DNA of 64,000 nucleotides from assembly GCA_019359325.1 (NCBI GenBank), contig JAHHHN010000028.1:1-64000 (forward strand). The letters are read 5' to 3'. This document shows, piece after piece, positions 53,771 through 62,354 of the stretch. Under the pieces are notes generated by a model. It saw nothing but the letters and a program-made list of their open reading frames with translations, ran no database searches and had not been told where the DNA came from. Position 1 is the first letter of the stretch, and every line of letters starts with the position of its first letter. The translations under genes and the position numbers were made by a program. The stretch is from Mojavia pulchra JT2-VF2 (GTDB lineage: Bacteria > Cyanobacteriota > Cyanobacteriia > Cyanobacteriales > Nostocaceae).

Positions 53771-54037
53771 TTATAGGTCAGCATAGTGGGCATCTAACTC
53801 TGCCATTTCGCATTCGAGTTCCCAAGCTAACTGTTTAAAGTCAGGTACATTCTCTTCTAATTCGCGTGAGTAGGTGCTTGGTTCGACGCTAATTATCTCT
53901 GTTTCTGGTTTTACCTCAGCAATGTGGTTCATTCGAGAACACATGGGCATTCCAGCTTCTGAGCCTACTTTTTTGTAAGTATATTTTCCTTCTAAAAATT
54001 GAAATAAATCTCCTAGAGCTAAATCTGAAAATTTCAT
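53771..54037 (-). CDS. Unknown acidic protein (88 aa)
   Basis: MKFSDLALGDLFQFLEGKYT and YKKVGSEAGMPMCSRMNHIA, then a very acidic tail. Pattern (F.DL..GD.F) as in small conserved hypothetical proteins; no role known. Between the HNH gene and the DNA-binding gene; copy 1 has no counterpart. Confidence 0.55.
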   Translation of the reverse strand: MKFSDLALGDLFQFLEGKYTYKKVGSEAGMPMCSRMNHIAEVKPETEIISVEPSTYSRELEENVPDFKQLAWELECEMAELDAHYADL

Positions 54038-54320
54038 GATTTCAAGGGGAGCAACATCTTGTGAACAAGTTTATCAGTTTAATTTGTCTACTACTTGAAT
54101 TATCCTCATCAGCACTGTTTTCAGATGAAAGAGCTAATAGATTAATTCATTCAATTTGGTCAGCACGGTAAATGGCAATGAGAGTAGCTTGTTGCCGCCC
54201 CGCAAGGTTTTTCCCACAGCGAATGGTGTTTGCTCATTACTCATACTCAAGAGCATTCTTTGGTTATATTCTGAACAAAATTCATATTACGAACAAGGAA
54301 GTCAAACGCGTCCGCGCACG

Positions 54321-54902
54321 CTATCTCACCGGATGGTAAAGTCCACTTTCTGGGTTATACCTCCAACCCAAACTACTGGGGTCACGTCCCCTACTCCAAC
54401 TAACAAACTCCTCCGGCTTTTTTGCATTCACTCGAATACGCTCTAGAGTCGCCAGCTCAACCCCCAAACGCTTTGCTAAGTTTTGTGGTGTATAAGTATC
54501 TATCTTTACCTCACCTTGACCAGTATAGTACCGTGATGAAGATTGCCTGGGTTTACTCTTGCTATTGAGGTAGATAATCAGTTGGTTATACGCCGTCTCT
54601 AGCTGCTCTAGGCGTAAACTCATGTCCGCCAGTTCTTCATTAAACTCATTACTAGAGCCTGACTCCAAGCGTGATTCTAGTTGGGCTACCCGTTGCGCCA
54701 ACTGTTTAATATCAACAAAGTAATCGATATCAGCAATGCTATCTAGTTTGATTACTAATTCTTGGATGCCTTGTAGCACCTCGTTGGTGCGCCCTTGCCT
54801 GTGCAACCGAGACAAAGAGCGTACAGCCTCTATTAAAGGAACGGGGACGCGGATCATCTCGCTTGGCGGCTGTTTTTTGGTCTGACTTTTCTTTGTGGAC
54901 AT
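54321..54902 (-). CDS. Coiled-coil DNA-binding protein with GATATC operator, copy 2
   Basis: 193 residues, aligned end to end with the protein at 6693: same MIRVPVPLIEAVRSLSRLHR N-terminus, same coiled coil, and C-terminal 80 residues identical by eye, while residues 45-85 differ (SIADIDYFVDIKQLAQ against SSSAIDSNTSIQQLAQ). Preceded by the triple GATATC operator. Confidence 0.75.
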   Translation of the reverse strand: MSTKKSQTKKQPPSEMIRVPVPLIEAVRSLSRLHRQGRTNEVLQGIQELVIKLDSIADIDYFVDIKQLAQRVAQLESRLESGSSNEFNEELADMSLRLEQLETAYNQLIIYLNSKSKPRQSSSRYYTGQGEVKIDTYTPQNLAKRLGVELATLERIRVNAKKPEEFVSWSRGRDPSSLGWRYNPESGLYHPVR

Positions 54903-54905
54903 GGC

Positions 54906-54935
54906 GATATCTTACTCGATATCTTGACTGATATC
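54906..54935. promoter_or_regulatory. Triple GATATC operator, copy 2
   Basis: GATATC at 54906, 54918 and 54930, 12 bp apart, immediately upstream of the DNA-binding gene; the same spacing as copy 1 at 7278. The remaining spacer to the recombinase (54936-55230) holds an IS4-end-like motif and nothing else. Confidence 0.65.
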
Positions 54936-55123
54936 GCTATTGTAGGCGGTTTCTTAGACCCCCCAAATGAAATGATATTCGCCCGATTCATGTACCGTCA
55001 GATCACGTATTTATAAGTCAATCCTTACACTTTTATCGCAGAAAATTTCTCTGATTCGCCCTCAGTAAATGTCAATCATCTAACAAATACTCTTCAAACC
55101 CCTCCCCCAGCTGTGTCACGAGA

Positions 55124-55135
55124 TAGTGCGACAAT
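55124..55135. repeat. Solo copy of the IS4-element end (TAGTGCGACAAT)
   Basis: Identical over 12 bp to the ends of the element at 3067-4504, but with no transposase nearby. May be a remnant end or a shared protein-binding motif. Confidence 0.35.
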
Positions 55136-55230
55136 ATTGCTTTTCACACTACTTATAAGAAAAAACACCTCTCTTCAACTAAGATATAGCTTAAGTATTC
55201 AACTTCCCAATCTCTGCTGCGCTATCACCA

Positions 55231-56223
55231 ATGACACCCATTCACCCGGAAAATCTTAGTGTCTTAGAAAACTCACTCGCCTTAGCGATCGGTGAGGATT
55301 TTTCCCTAGAGAATGACCCTGACGTTATTCAGCAGTTAATTGGTGATAAGCGATCGCCCAACACTAAGCGCGAATACCAAAAAGACCTGAAAGATTTCTT
55401 CAAGTTCGTCGCCAAGAAAGAACCCAGCCGGGATTTGGTTCTAGAGTTTCTTCACCTGGAACAACGTCATGCTGTCGCTGTGGTTCTCAAGTACAAAGCA
55501 CACCTCATCAAGAAAAAACTGGCTGAAGCTACGGTGAATCGTCGGCTCAGTGCTATCAAGTCGATGGTTGCAATGGGGCGGCGCTTGGGTGTGTGCAATT
55601 TCTATGTCGATGATGTCAAAGGTGAAAGGGTCGAAACTTACCGCGACACTACAGGTATTGCCGCTAGTGACTATGCCATCGTTATAGCGTTAGTTGACCA
55701 GAACACTTTAAAAGGTAAGCGCGATTATGCGATTCTGCGGTTACTTTGGGATAATGGCTTGCGCCGCAATGAGATTGTTAATTTAAATGTGCATGACTTT
55801 AACCCCAAGGAGAAAACGCTCTCTATTCTAGGTAAAGGCAAGGGTAGCCAGAAGGAAGTGCTTGACCTATCGGATAAAACCGCCGACGCTCTCGCCAGTT
55901 GGATTAAAGCGAGTAAGAAAAAACGTGGCGATGACCCGCTTTTTACGGTGCTGTCCTACCACAAGAATGGAGCGAGATTAACCGGGGAGGCAATCAGGCG
56001 ACTGGTGGATGGGCTATGTAAGCAAGCCGGAATTACTAAAAAGATGTCGCCGCATCGTGTCCGCCACAGTGCGATTACTACTGTATTGGATCTGAACAAT
56101 GGCAACTACCGCGCTACTCAGCGATTCAGCAGACACGCCCAAGTTCAAACGGTATTGAAATATGATGATAACCGCCAGCGTTTGCAAAAGCAGATGAGCG
56201 ACTCGATATCAGAATTGATTTAG
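55231..56223 (+). CDS. Tyrosine recombinase, second type
   Basis: 330 residues: core-binding domain with NTKREYQKDLKDFFKF; catalytic Arg (GLRRNEIVNL), Lys (ILGKGKGS), HRVRHS, SRHAQVQT and Tyr in LKYDDNRQ. Shares domain pattern with the protein at 7626-8645 but is clearly diverged; its 3' end was copied to 9558-9680. Likely resolves plasmid multimers or moves the module. Confidence 0.88.
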   Translation: MTPIHPENLSVLENSLALAIGEDFSLENDPDVIQQLIGDKRSPNTKREYQKDLKDFFKFVAKKEPSRDLVLEFLHLEQRHAVAVVLKYKAHLIKKKLAEATVNRRLSAIKSMVAMGRRLGVCNFYVDDVKGERVETYRDTTGIAASDYAIVIALVDQNTLKGKRDYAILRLLWDNGLRRNEIVNLNVHDFNPKEKTLSILGKGKGSQKEVLDLSDKTADALASWIKASKKKRGDDPLFTVLSYHKNGARLTGEAIRRLVDGLCKQAGITKKMSPHRVRHSAITTVLDLNNGNYRATQRFSRHAQVQTVLKYDDNRQRLQKQMSDSISELI

Positions 56224-56237
56224 GAAAGACTAAAAAT

Positions 56238-56780
56238 TTAGATATTGTCAATTTGGAAATTTTGAGGATTTCTCAGAATAAAATGATTGTCAACTTTGAC
56301 TAAATCACCTGTGCAGCGAATTGGTAAACGTTCCTGATAAGCTTTAATAGCTAAGATATAATCATGGTCTGCTAGTTCAGTTTTAATTGATTGCAATTTC
56401 TCAAAAATTGTACATAGTAAAGTAATTTCTCCACTCAATTTATCAATTGATGGAGTAGCAATTTGCATGACTATACCAAGAACCGTGAAGTTGGGATAGT
56501 TAGTAATAAATTCGCTTAAAATATCAACTTGCGAACGATTTTCTACCGCTGATAATGTTTTTAATATGTCGCTGATTCTTTCGGCGTAATCTCCTAAATC
56601 ATGTTGGAGGGGTAACAAAATTTCATATTCAGGAGCCGCATCTTTTTTCAGCCGCCAAATTGCCCCAGCATCATTATATATACGCCCTGTCTCCTGCCAG
56701 CCTGTTGCTTGCAAATGTGCCTGTATCACTTCAGGGTTAACGGTTTTGAGGATTTGGCTATCTTTAATAGTAACTTTCAC
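56238..56780 (-). CDS. Unknown protein paired with the DUF4365 gene (180 aa)
   Basis: Contains WQETGRIYNDAGAIWRLKKD and EYEILLPLQHDLGDYAERIS; overlaps its upstream DUF4365 neighbour by 4 bp (ATGA). The pair looks like a two-gene unit; antitoxin or immunity-type roles are only guesses. Confidence 0.55.
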   Translation of the reverse strand: MKVTIKDSQILKTVNPEVIQAHLQATGWQETGRIYNDAGAIWRLKKDAAPEYEILLPLQHDLGDYAERISDILKTLSAVENRSQVDILSEFITNYPNFTVLGIVMQIATPSIDKLSGEITLLCTIFEKLQSIKTELADHDYILAIKAYQERLPIRCTGDLVKVDNHFILRNPQNFQIDNI

Positions 56781-57271
56781 GGGCTTTCTCCAAAACTAAT
56801 GCGTTGAATGATGGATTGGAGTGCATCAGGCGTAAACTGATTATTACGGGGTATTTCAATAGTAACATTGGTTGTATTTTCGGTGTTTGGCATTCCACGC
56901 AAGGATACCCAGTAAGCACAATGTCTAATACAAAGTTCATCTTCGGTTTGTTTTATCCAGTCTGTTATCTTTTCTGGAACCAAAACAACTACTAAAATTC
57001 GAGGTACAAGGGCATTGATTTTCAATTCATTATAATTTTTGATAGAAAGGGGATATTTAATATAGTTTTCTTCAAGAATATCTCTGGCTGTACATTTTAG
57101 TTGTAGTTCTAGTCTAGGAGAAAGGATTTTACCTGTACCACCTCTGCTAACTATGCCTAAATCTACGCTGTCGTTATCTACTTCTGGTCTATATAAAGAA
57201 TAACCTGCAACGGCAGCGATGGCTCTAATATACGTGATGCTAAATTGTTCTTTTTGTTGGTTAATATCCAT
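56777..57271 (-). CDS. DUF4365-like protein (nuclease-like fold)
   Basis: 164 residues. YSLYRPEVDNDSVDLGIVSR and LELQLKCTARDI fit the D...(E/Q)xK spacing of PD-(D/E)xK nucleases, as seen in DUF4365 proteins. Partner gene follows with overlap. Possibly a small defence unit. Confidence 0.6.
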   Translation of the reverse strand: MDINQQKEQFSITYIRAIAAVAGYSLYRPEVDNDSVDLGIVSRGGTGKILSPRLELQLKCTARDILEENYIKYPLSIKNYNELKINALVPRILVVVLVPEKITDWIKQTEDELCIRHCAYWVSLRGMPNTENTTNVTIEIPRNNQFTPDALQSIIQRISFGESP

Positions 57272-57328
57272 GAAATTAGAAATTACAAGACAAGCTTAAT
57301 GCTTTTTCTCCTCAGTTAATTAAGTCAA

Positions 57329-58384
57329 TCATACAGGTAGTTTTGAAATAGTTAACTCTAAGAGTTGCATTTGAGGGAAATCGCGCTGAATAATTTCGAT
57401 AGCTTTTCTTTGACTTGATTGATTTTTAACAATCAGTTGTGCAGTGCCATCACCCTGAGAACCCACGCCTTTTCCTCCAAAGATATAAGGCTTCAGAGGC
57501 TCGTGATGGAGAAGTCGATGCAGTTGATTTGCAGTTAATTGTTCTGGACAAGCCGGAACTACATACCGATCAAATTCAGCTTGGGCTTTTGTCATTAAAG
57601 CTCCAAGAAGTTGAGCATCTCCCTTTTGTATTGCTTTTACTGCCGAACGGGTAATTTCCGAGCTAATAGAACCCAAATATTTTTGGACATTTTGCTCTAT
57701 TGGATTAGTAGCTATTGGATAACACTCATTCAATCGTCTGAGAATTTCTTGTGTGTTTTTACTGCCACCGAGATCGACAATCACAAAAAATAAATCTTTG
57801 CTAACTTTCAGCTCAATAATGTCGATTTGTTCACCATCAAATATCATCAAGATTGGGCGATTTCCATAAGCACAAGCCTGATCCATACGACCACAAAGAC
57901 TAGGAGTGGTTCTTTCTCCAAGGTAGGCCAACTCCATTTCTTCACGAATTGTCATCTTCAAGTCATACAGACGATTAAATCCGCGAGCCATGAGAACGCA
58001 AAAGGCAGCACTTGAAGATAATCCCTTTTGGATGGGTAAGTCGGTTAAATAATTATCAACCTCAAGTCCGCCAACACCATAGTGAGTCAGAAATTGATAA
58101 GCTGTACCAGCAGCATAACTAAAAAAACCACCCTCTTTGGCTACGCACTTGAGGGTATTAGATTCCATAGGTAATCTGAGCGGTTCATAACGCCTGCCAT
58201 CATAGAGAGAACCACGAATAATTAACTCAGTAGAATTAGGCTTGATATCGGCATAAATTCCTTGATTAGTACCAACAATTAAGGTGTAGCCCAAATCGAT
58301 CTTAGGATTAACTCTGCGATATTCTCCTGCCCAATCGCTGTGTTCTCCGAACAAACAAAGACGGCCTGTCACAAAAATTCTCAT
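57329..58384 (-). CDS. GHMP-family kinase
   Basis: 351 residues. N-terminal RLCLFGEHSDWAGEY (galactokinase-like), ATP motif LPIQKGLSSSAAFCVLMARG near residue 117, and C-terminal GGKGVGSQGDGTAQLIV. Sugar or mevalonate-type small-molecule kinase; substrate not identifiable. AGGAAA before the ATG. Confidence 0.85.
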   Translation of the reverse strand: MRIFVTGRLCLFGEHSDWAGEYRRVNPKIDLGYTLIVGTNQGIYADIKPNSTELIIRGSLYDGRRYEPLRLPMESNTLKCVAKEGGFFSYAAGTAYQFLTHYGVGGLEVDNYLTDLPIQKGLSSSAAFCVLMARGFNRLYDLKMTIREEMELAYLGERTTPSLCGRMDQACAYGNRPILMIFDGEQIDIIELKVSKDLFFVIVDLGGSKNTQEILRRLNECYPIATNPIEQNVQKYLGSISSEITRSAVKAIQKGDAQLLGALMTKAQAEFDRYVVPACPEQLTANQLHRLLHHEPLKPYIFGGKGVGSQGDGTAQLIVKNQSSQRKAIEIIQRDFPQMQLLELTISKLPV

Positions 58385-58669
58385 TTGAAGTTTCCTGTTC
58401 TTAATCGGGGTATATACTATCCTGATTAACTTGAATCAACAACAGCAAAATTGACAGCACAACAATACTGGCAGACTCTGCCCGAAAGCGATTGCGCGCT
58501 TCGGGCAGTGCCCTTGGCAATCAACCAAAAATTAATACCCTCAATGGTAAGTAGCCTAATATTCCAGACTTGTAGTTTACCTCTGGCATGACAGGCGAGC
58601 GTATCCTTATTATGCGTGGACAATGGAGTAACAAAACTTTTAATGAAGAACTTGAGCGGGTGAATTTTG

Positions 58670-59269
58670 ATGAGTGTCGAACAAGAGTTTTTAGAAAAGT
58701 GGGTTGAGTTTCATCCATGCTTATCTGAAGAATGCTACCAGCTTCAACAGATGATTGAAAATGAGGCAACATCTGCTGATGACACTTTGGATCTCGCTAC
58801 GGCCTTCCTAATCATGAGAGATATACAAGCAAACACAAGTTTGCAAGACATATCAGATCCAGTTGTCCTCACCCTTTTGTTTCTTGATAGCCTCAATGAA
58901 CCTTATAGTCGTTATTTATCTAGTGGTTATTTAACTCAGAACTGGGAAATATTAAACCTTCAAGAGGCATCTATGGTGATAGTAAAATTGCTGAACCAAG
59001 GTGCTATGGGAGAACCTTCTGTCTTCGACAACATTGAACAAGCGCTCAAATTCACGCAAAGACTATTTCAATGCTTTGGAGAACCCTGCTACTTCTTAAC
59101 TAATGTGAAGTGGCACAGGAACTTGCCAATGGAGTCTGAGCCTCCTTACCCTGTGATTTCAAAAGCAACAGGGTTCTCTGTATTCAAAGTGGGCTGTTGC
59201 TGGGATGAAGGAGTGGTATTGATTTCATCAACGCGAGTTGGGGCATTATGGTTTTTAGGTTACGATTAA
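58670..59269 (+). CDS. Unknown protein (200 aa)
   Basis: Begins MSVEQEFLEKWVEFHPCLSE; helical, with a beta-like end (FSVFKVGCCWDEGVVLISST). No family recognised. Not followed by another gene; 59270-59715 shows no feature. Confidence 0.5.
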   Translation: MSVEQEFLEKWVEFHPCLSEECYQLQQMIENEATSADDTLDLATAFLIMRDIQANTSLQDISDPVVLTLLFLDSLNEPYSRYLSSGYLTQNWEILNLQEASMVIVKLLNQGAMGEPSVFDNIEQALKFTQRLFQCFGEPCYFLTNVKWHRNLPMESEPPYPVISKATGFSVFKVGCCWDEGVVLISSTRVGALWFLGYD

Positions 59270-59715
59270 GCCCGTTTTATCTAAACCCAACTCTCCAAAG
59301 AAAATTTACTGACTTTTATTTTCGCTCAAAGTCACTACCACATGAAACGATGATCATTGAGTGACGTAAGGGGTTGAGCAAAAATAAAAGTGATTGGTTG
59401 AGATGGTTCCATTCCCTGCTTCTAGATGTTCAATAGGGTAATTTATCCGTAGTTTTACTGTTTTTTTCGTGGAGAGAACGGGTAATATTAAGTCCATGAT
59501 TTTTCTCCTATTTAAAGCTATTTATGACCTCAGAAGCCTTAAATTCTGAGGTTTTAATTTTTTATTTCTTGGTCAACTTTCAAAATGCTGTTGGCGTGGA
59601 AAACGTACATCTTGCCCGTTTTGGGACGATAATCCCTAACGAGCCGCCGCTATATCTACTCCAGCAAGAAGGCTTCTCGCCCCCTGAACTGTTGAAATTA
59701 TGTTCTTGACATACT

Positions 59716-59736
59716 CCCCGCAATTGAATTGCGGGG
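59716..59736. repeat. IS200/IS605-type end hairpin
   Basis: CCCCGCAATT and its complement around one base, 10 bp before the tnpB stop. Such perfect hairpins mark the right end of IS200/IS605 elements and are bound by the transposase. Confidence 0.65.
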
Positions 59737-59745
59737 ATTCTGGGA

Positions 59746-60315
59746 TCAGACAGCGATAGCAGGATTAGCCCGTCTTACATCACCTAACCTAACAGTCGAT
59801 GCCCCGACTGCACAAATATTCCGAGCGGCGTTTTCATCGCGTCCGTTCACAGATTCACAGGATAGGCAACGCCACTCTCTAATAGACAAATCAAGAGTTT
59901 CTAAAACGTATCCACAACTAGAACAAGTTTTTGTGGAAGGATACCACTGATCCACAAATACCAATTGCTTATCTTTCTTTTTAGCAACCCATTCTAGAAT
60001 TTGCAAGAATTCACCAAAAGCTAAGTCAGATACTTTGCGGCCCCATAAGCGTTGCATTCCCCTAAGATTCAATGTTTCAAAGCATAAGACATCGAACTTA
60101 TTAGTTAATTCATGTGCTAATTTCCAAAACCAATCGCGTCTTCGGTTATAAATATCCTCGTATCTACGTACTAGATTTTTCCTTGCCCGTTCTCGCTTAG
60201 CAGAACCTTTTAGCTTTCTGGAATGATATCTGCTGGCTTTTTTAATAATGTTTAGGGACTGCTTGAAAAACTGGGGTGATTCAATTTTGGAACCATCTGA
60301 GCAAGTGAGAAATGT
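59746..60315 (-). pseudogene. IS605-family tnpB, 3' part only
   Basis: The sequence from about TFLTCSDGSKIESPQFF contains the RuvC Glu (FETLNLRGMQ), the zinc finger (CSSCGYV, CLSCESV) and the last Asp (GRDENAARN) of a TnpB RNA-guided nuclease. The first RuvC Asp and the N-terminus are missing; a group II intron lies where they should join. Confidence 0.8.
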
Positions 60316-60356
60316 AGTAAACTCAACGAGGTTGTCACCAACCCCGTTGGTCTTCA

Positions 60357-60390
60357 AAACCGTGCATGAGACTTTCACCTCACACGGCTC
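60357..60390 (-). ncRNA. Group II intron domain V
   Basis: 34-nt hairpin, on the minus strand GAGCCGTGTGAG ... TCATGCACGGTT with a GTGAAAG-type tip: the standard catalytic domain V layout with its AGC triad. Confidence 0.75.
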
Positions 60391-60409
60391 CTCAATAATT
60401 TGGTGCTTG

Positions 60410-61869
60410 TCACGCATACCTCATTACCCATTTATCCGCGACTTTTTCAAGTTTTCTGGTGGGCTTAGGCTCGGCACTATTACAGCCAGATTTTGTGCCA
60501 GGACTGCCATCATTGGCTGTCTTTGTGTCGTGGCAATGTCGGTGTAGAAGTTGAATATTTTTATACTCATCCTTTCCACCTTTTGATTTCGGGATGATAT
60601 GGTCAACTTCCATCACATCGTCTTCGCGGAAGAACATTTCGCAGTGGGTACACTTCCCTTTTTGCTTTTTCAGGAGTTTTGAAATCCTATTTGGCATTTC
60701 TGGGTTATTACCCATTCTTGAACTCCAATAAACCAGATTTCCGTCGTATGGTGACGATTCGCCTTTAACTTTCACATGGCGCACTATTGGGGTGTCAGCA
60801 TGGTTTAGTAACCGAAGTGGGGTTGACCCTTCCTTCTTGGTTGCGAATACCCAGTTATCACCGCCTATGGATTGCCAGTACCTTTTTGACACCCATTCCC
60901 TACTCTTTTTAGGGTGGCGGCGTTTTGCCCAAGCGCTTAACTTTTGGTACGTGAGGTCATCGATATCTGAGTAAGCTACCTTACTTACTACAGTCGCGTA
61001 GTAGTTAGCCCACCCCCTAATGATTGGGTTTAAATGGCTGATTAGCGACGCTTGCGGTGCAGCCTTATGAGCCTCAATAACACTAGCGATTTGGTCGTAA
61101 TGTACCTTTTGCTTCTGTTTGCTTGGGGTGATGATTGTTTTAAAACCTAGTATTTTTCCTTTTGTTGATTTGGAAGATGAGTATTTTCCAGCCGGGAATT
61201 GGCGTATATTAAAGCCAAGGAAGTCGAACCCCGGCTGTTCTTGTTCATACTTTATGTGGGTATGAGCAAGCCTCGTTTTGCTAGGTTTTAGTTCCAAACC
61301 CATGCCATGTAACCATTCAGAGATAATGTTTCTGCATCTTTGGATAACGGTTAGGTCTTCGTGGAGAATAACGAAGTCATCGGCGTAGCGGATGAGACTA
61401 AGGCTTGTTCTTTTGTCCCTTTTGCCCTGTTGTCTACCCCTGTAATCTTTGAGGTCGATAGTTTCGGCAAATTGCTTTATCCGTTCTTCCATTCCGTGGA
61501 GGGCAATATTTGCTAGTAACGGAGAAATTACCCCGCCCTGTGGCGTACCCTCAGATGTTGGAAACAACTGCTTACCATCCATCACTCCCGCTTTTAACCA
61601 AGCTCGAACTTGTCGGCGGATGGTGGGGAATGTATTTAATTTTCTTAACAGTGCTTCCTGGTTGATACGGTCGAAGCATTTGGAAATATCTGCATCCAAA
61701 ACGTATTTGGGCTTGAGATAGATACTCCCAAATATTGCTTCTATCGAATCTTGGCATGAGCGTCCTGGTCTGAACCCGTATGAGTTAGGCTCAAATCGCG
61801 CTTCCCATTCTGGCTCAAGAGCCAATTTGACAAGCGCTTGCAAGGCTCGGTCTTTCATTGTAGGAACAG
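60410..61869 (-). CDS. Group II intron reverse transcriptase/maturase, N-terminus missing
   Basis: RT motifs: NSYGFRPGRSCQDSIEAIF, TPQGGVISPLLANIALHGME, and the catalytic YADDFVILH. The maturase part and a C-terminal HNH endonuclease (CTHCEMF, EVDHIIPKSKGG, NIQLLHRHCHDTK) are complete. The N-terminal RT motif before VPTMKDRA is missing, so it is probably inactive. Confidence 0.85.
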
Positions 61870-61902
61870 TACAGTAAGACTGCACATAACTTCAAGTCAC
61901 TT

Positions 61903-62343
61903 GTGGGAAGTTGTGTCACCATCATCAATCCCATCCACCCGTTATGTGGTCAGTTTGTTGTAATACAGCAAATTCGTAAAGTTGGGCAAGAGACTAAAGT
62001 AACTGTAGAAAGTCCTTTGGGAGGATTTTTGTCTTTACCAGCAACGGAAACCGACCTATGGCCACAGCAAGCTTTCACAGTCCAAACAGTCGGGAAGTTT
62101 TTACCTGAGAAATTACTGCGATTAAGCGAATGGGTAGCAGGGCGATCGCAAATTATAACGTCCGAATCTTCTTGTGTTCTTGATGATATTGAAGTCAAAC
62201 ACAAGAAAAAAAATGAGAAAAAAGCATCTACTAGCAACCGCTCAAGCCAAAAACGAAGAAAGGCTAAGTCGCCTTATAAAGCTAACAGCACGGTTAGTGG
62301 ACAAAATACTCTCCACTCAACAGACACAGAACGCGATAACTAG
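61903..62343 (+). CDS. DUF5372-like protein of a serine-recombinase element
   Basis: Begins GTG (GSCVTIINPIHPLCGQFVVI) and reads LTVES-like beta sequence (VESPLGGFLSLPATETDL), then a basic Lys/Ser-rich tail. Proteins of this sort (INPxHPL...G, SLPxxxTDL) precede serine recombinase genes in transposon-type elements. Start uncertain because the junction with the intron lies 30 bp upstream. The recombinase starts 12 bp downstream. Confidence 0.6.
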   Translation: MGSCVTIINPIHPLCGQFVVIQQIRKVGQETKVTVESPLGGFLSLPATETDLWPQQAFTVQTVGKFLPEKLLRLSEWVAGRSQIITSESSCVLDDIEVKHKKKNEKKASTSNRSSQKRRKAKSPYKANSTVSGQNTLHSTDTERDN

Positions 62344-62354
62344 GAGTGAGCCAG

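Larger units (their letters stand above)
60312..61869 (-). mobile_element. Group II intron, 5'-truncated, inserted in tnpB
   Basis: Domain V at 60357-60390 and a domain VI-like hairpin precede the tnpB remainder; the intron reverse transcriptase lies at 60410-61869. The 5' side is missing: the RT begins at VPTMKDRALQ and unrelated DNA follows at about 61870. Confidence 0.75.

Noticed and set aside
59524-59709. 61-codon frame before the tnpB remnant
   Set aside because: No ribosome binding site, weak protein character, and no neighbour relation.
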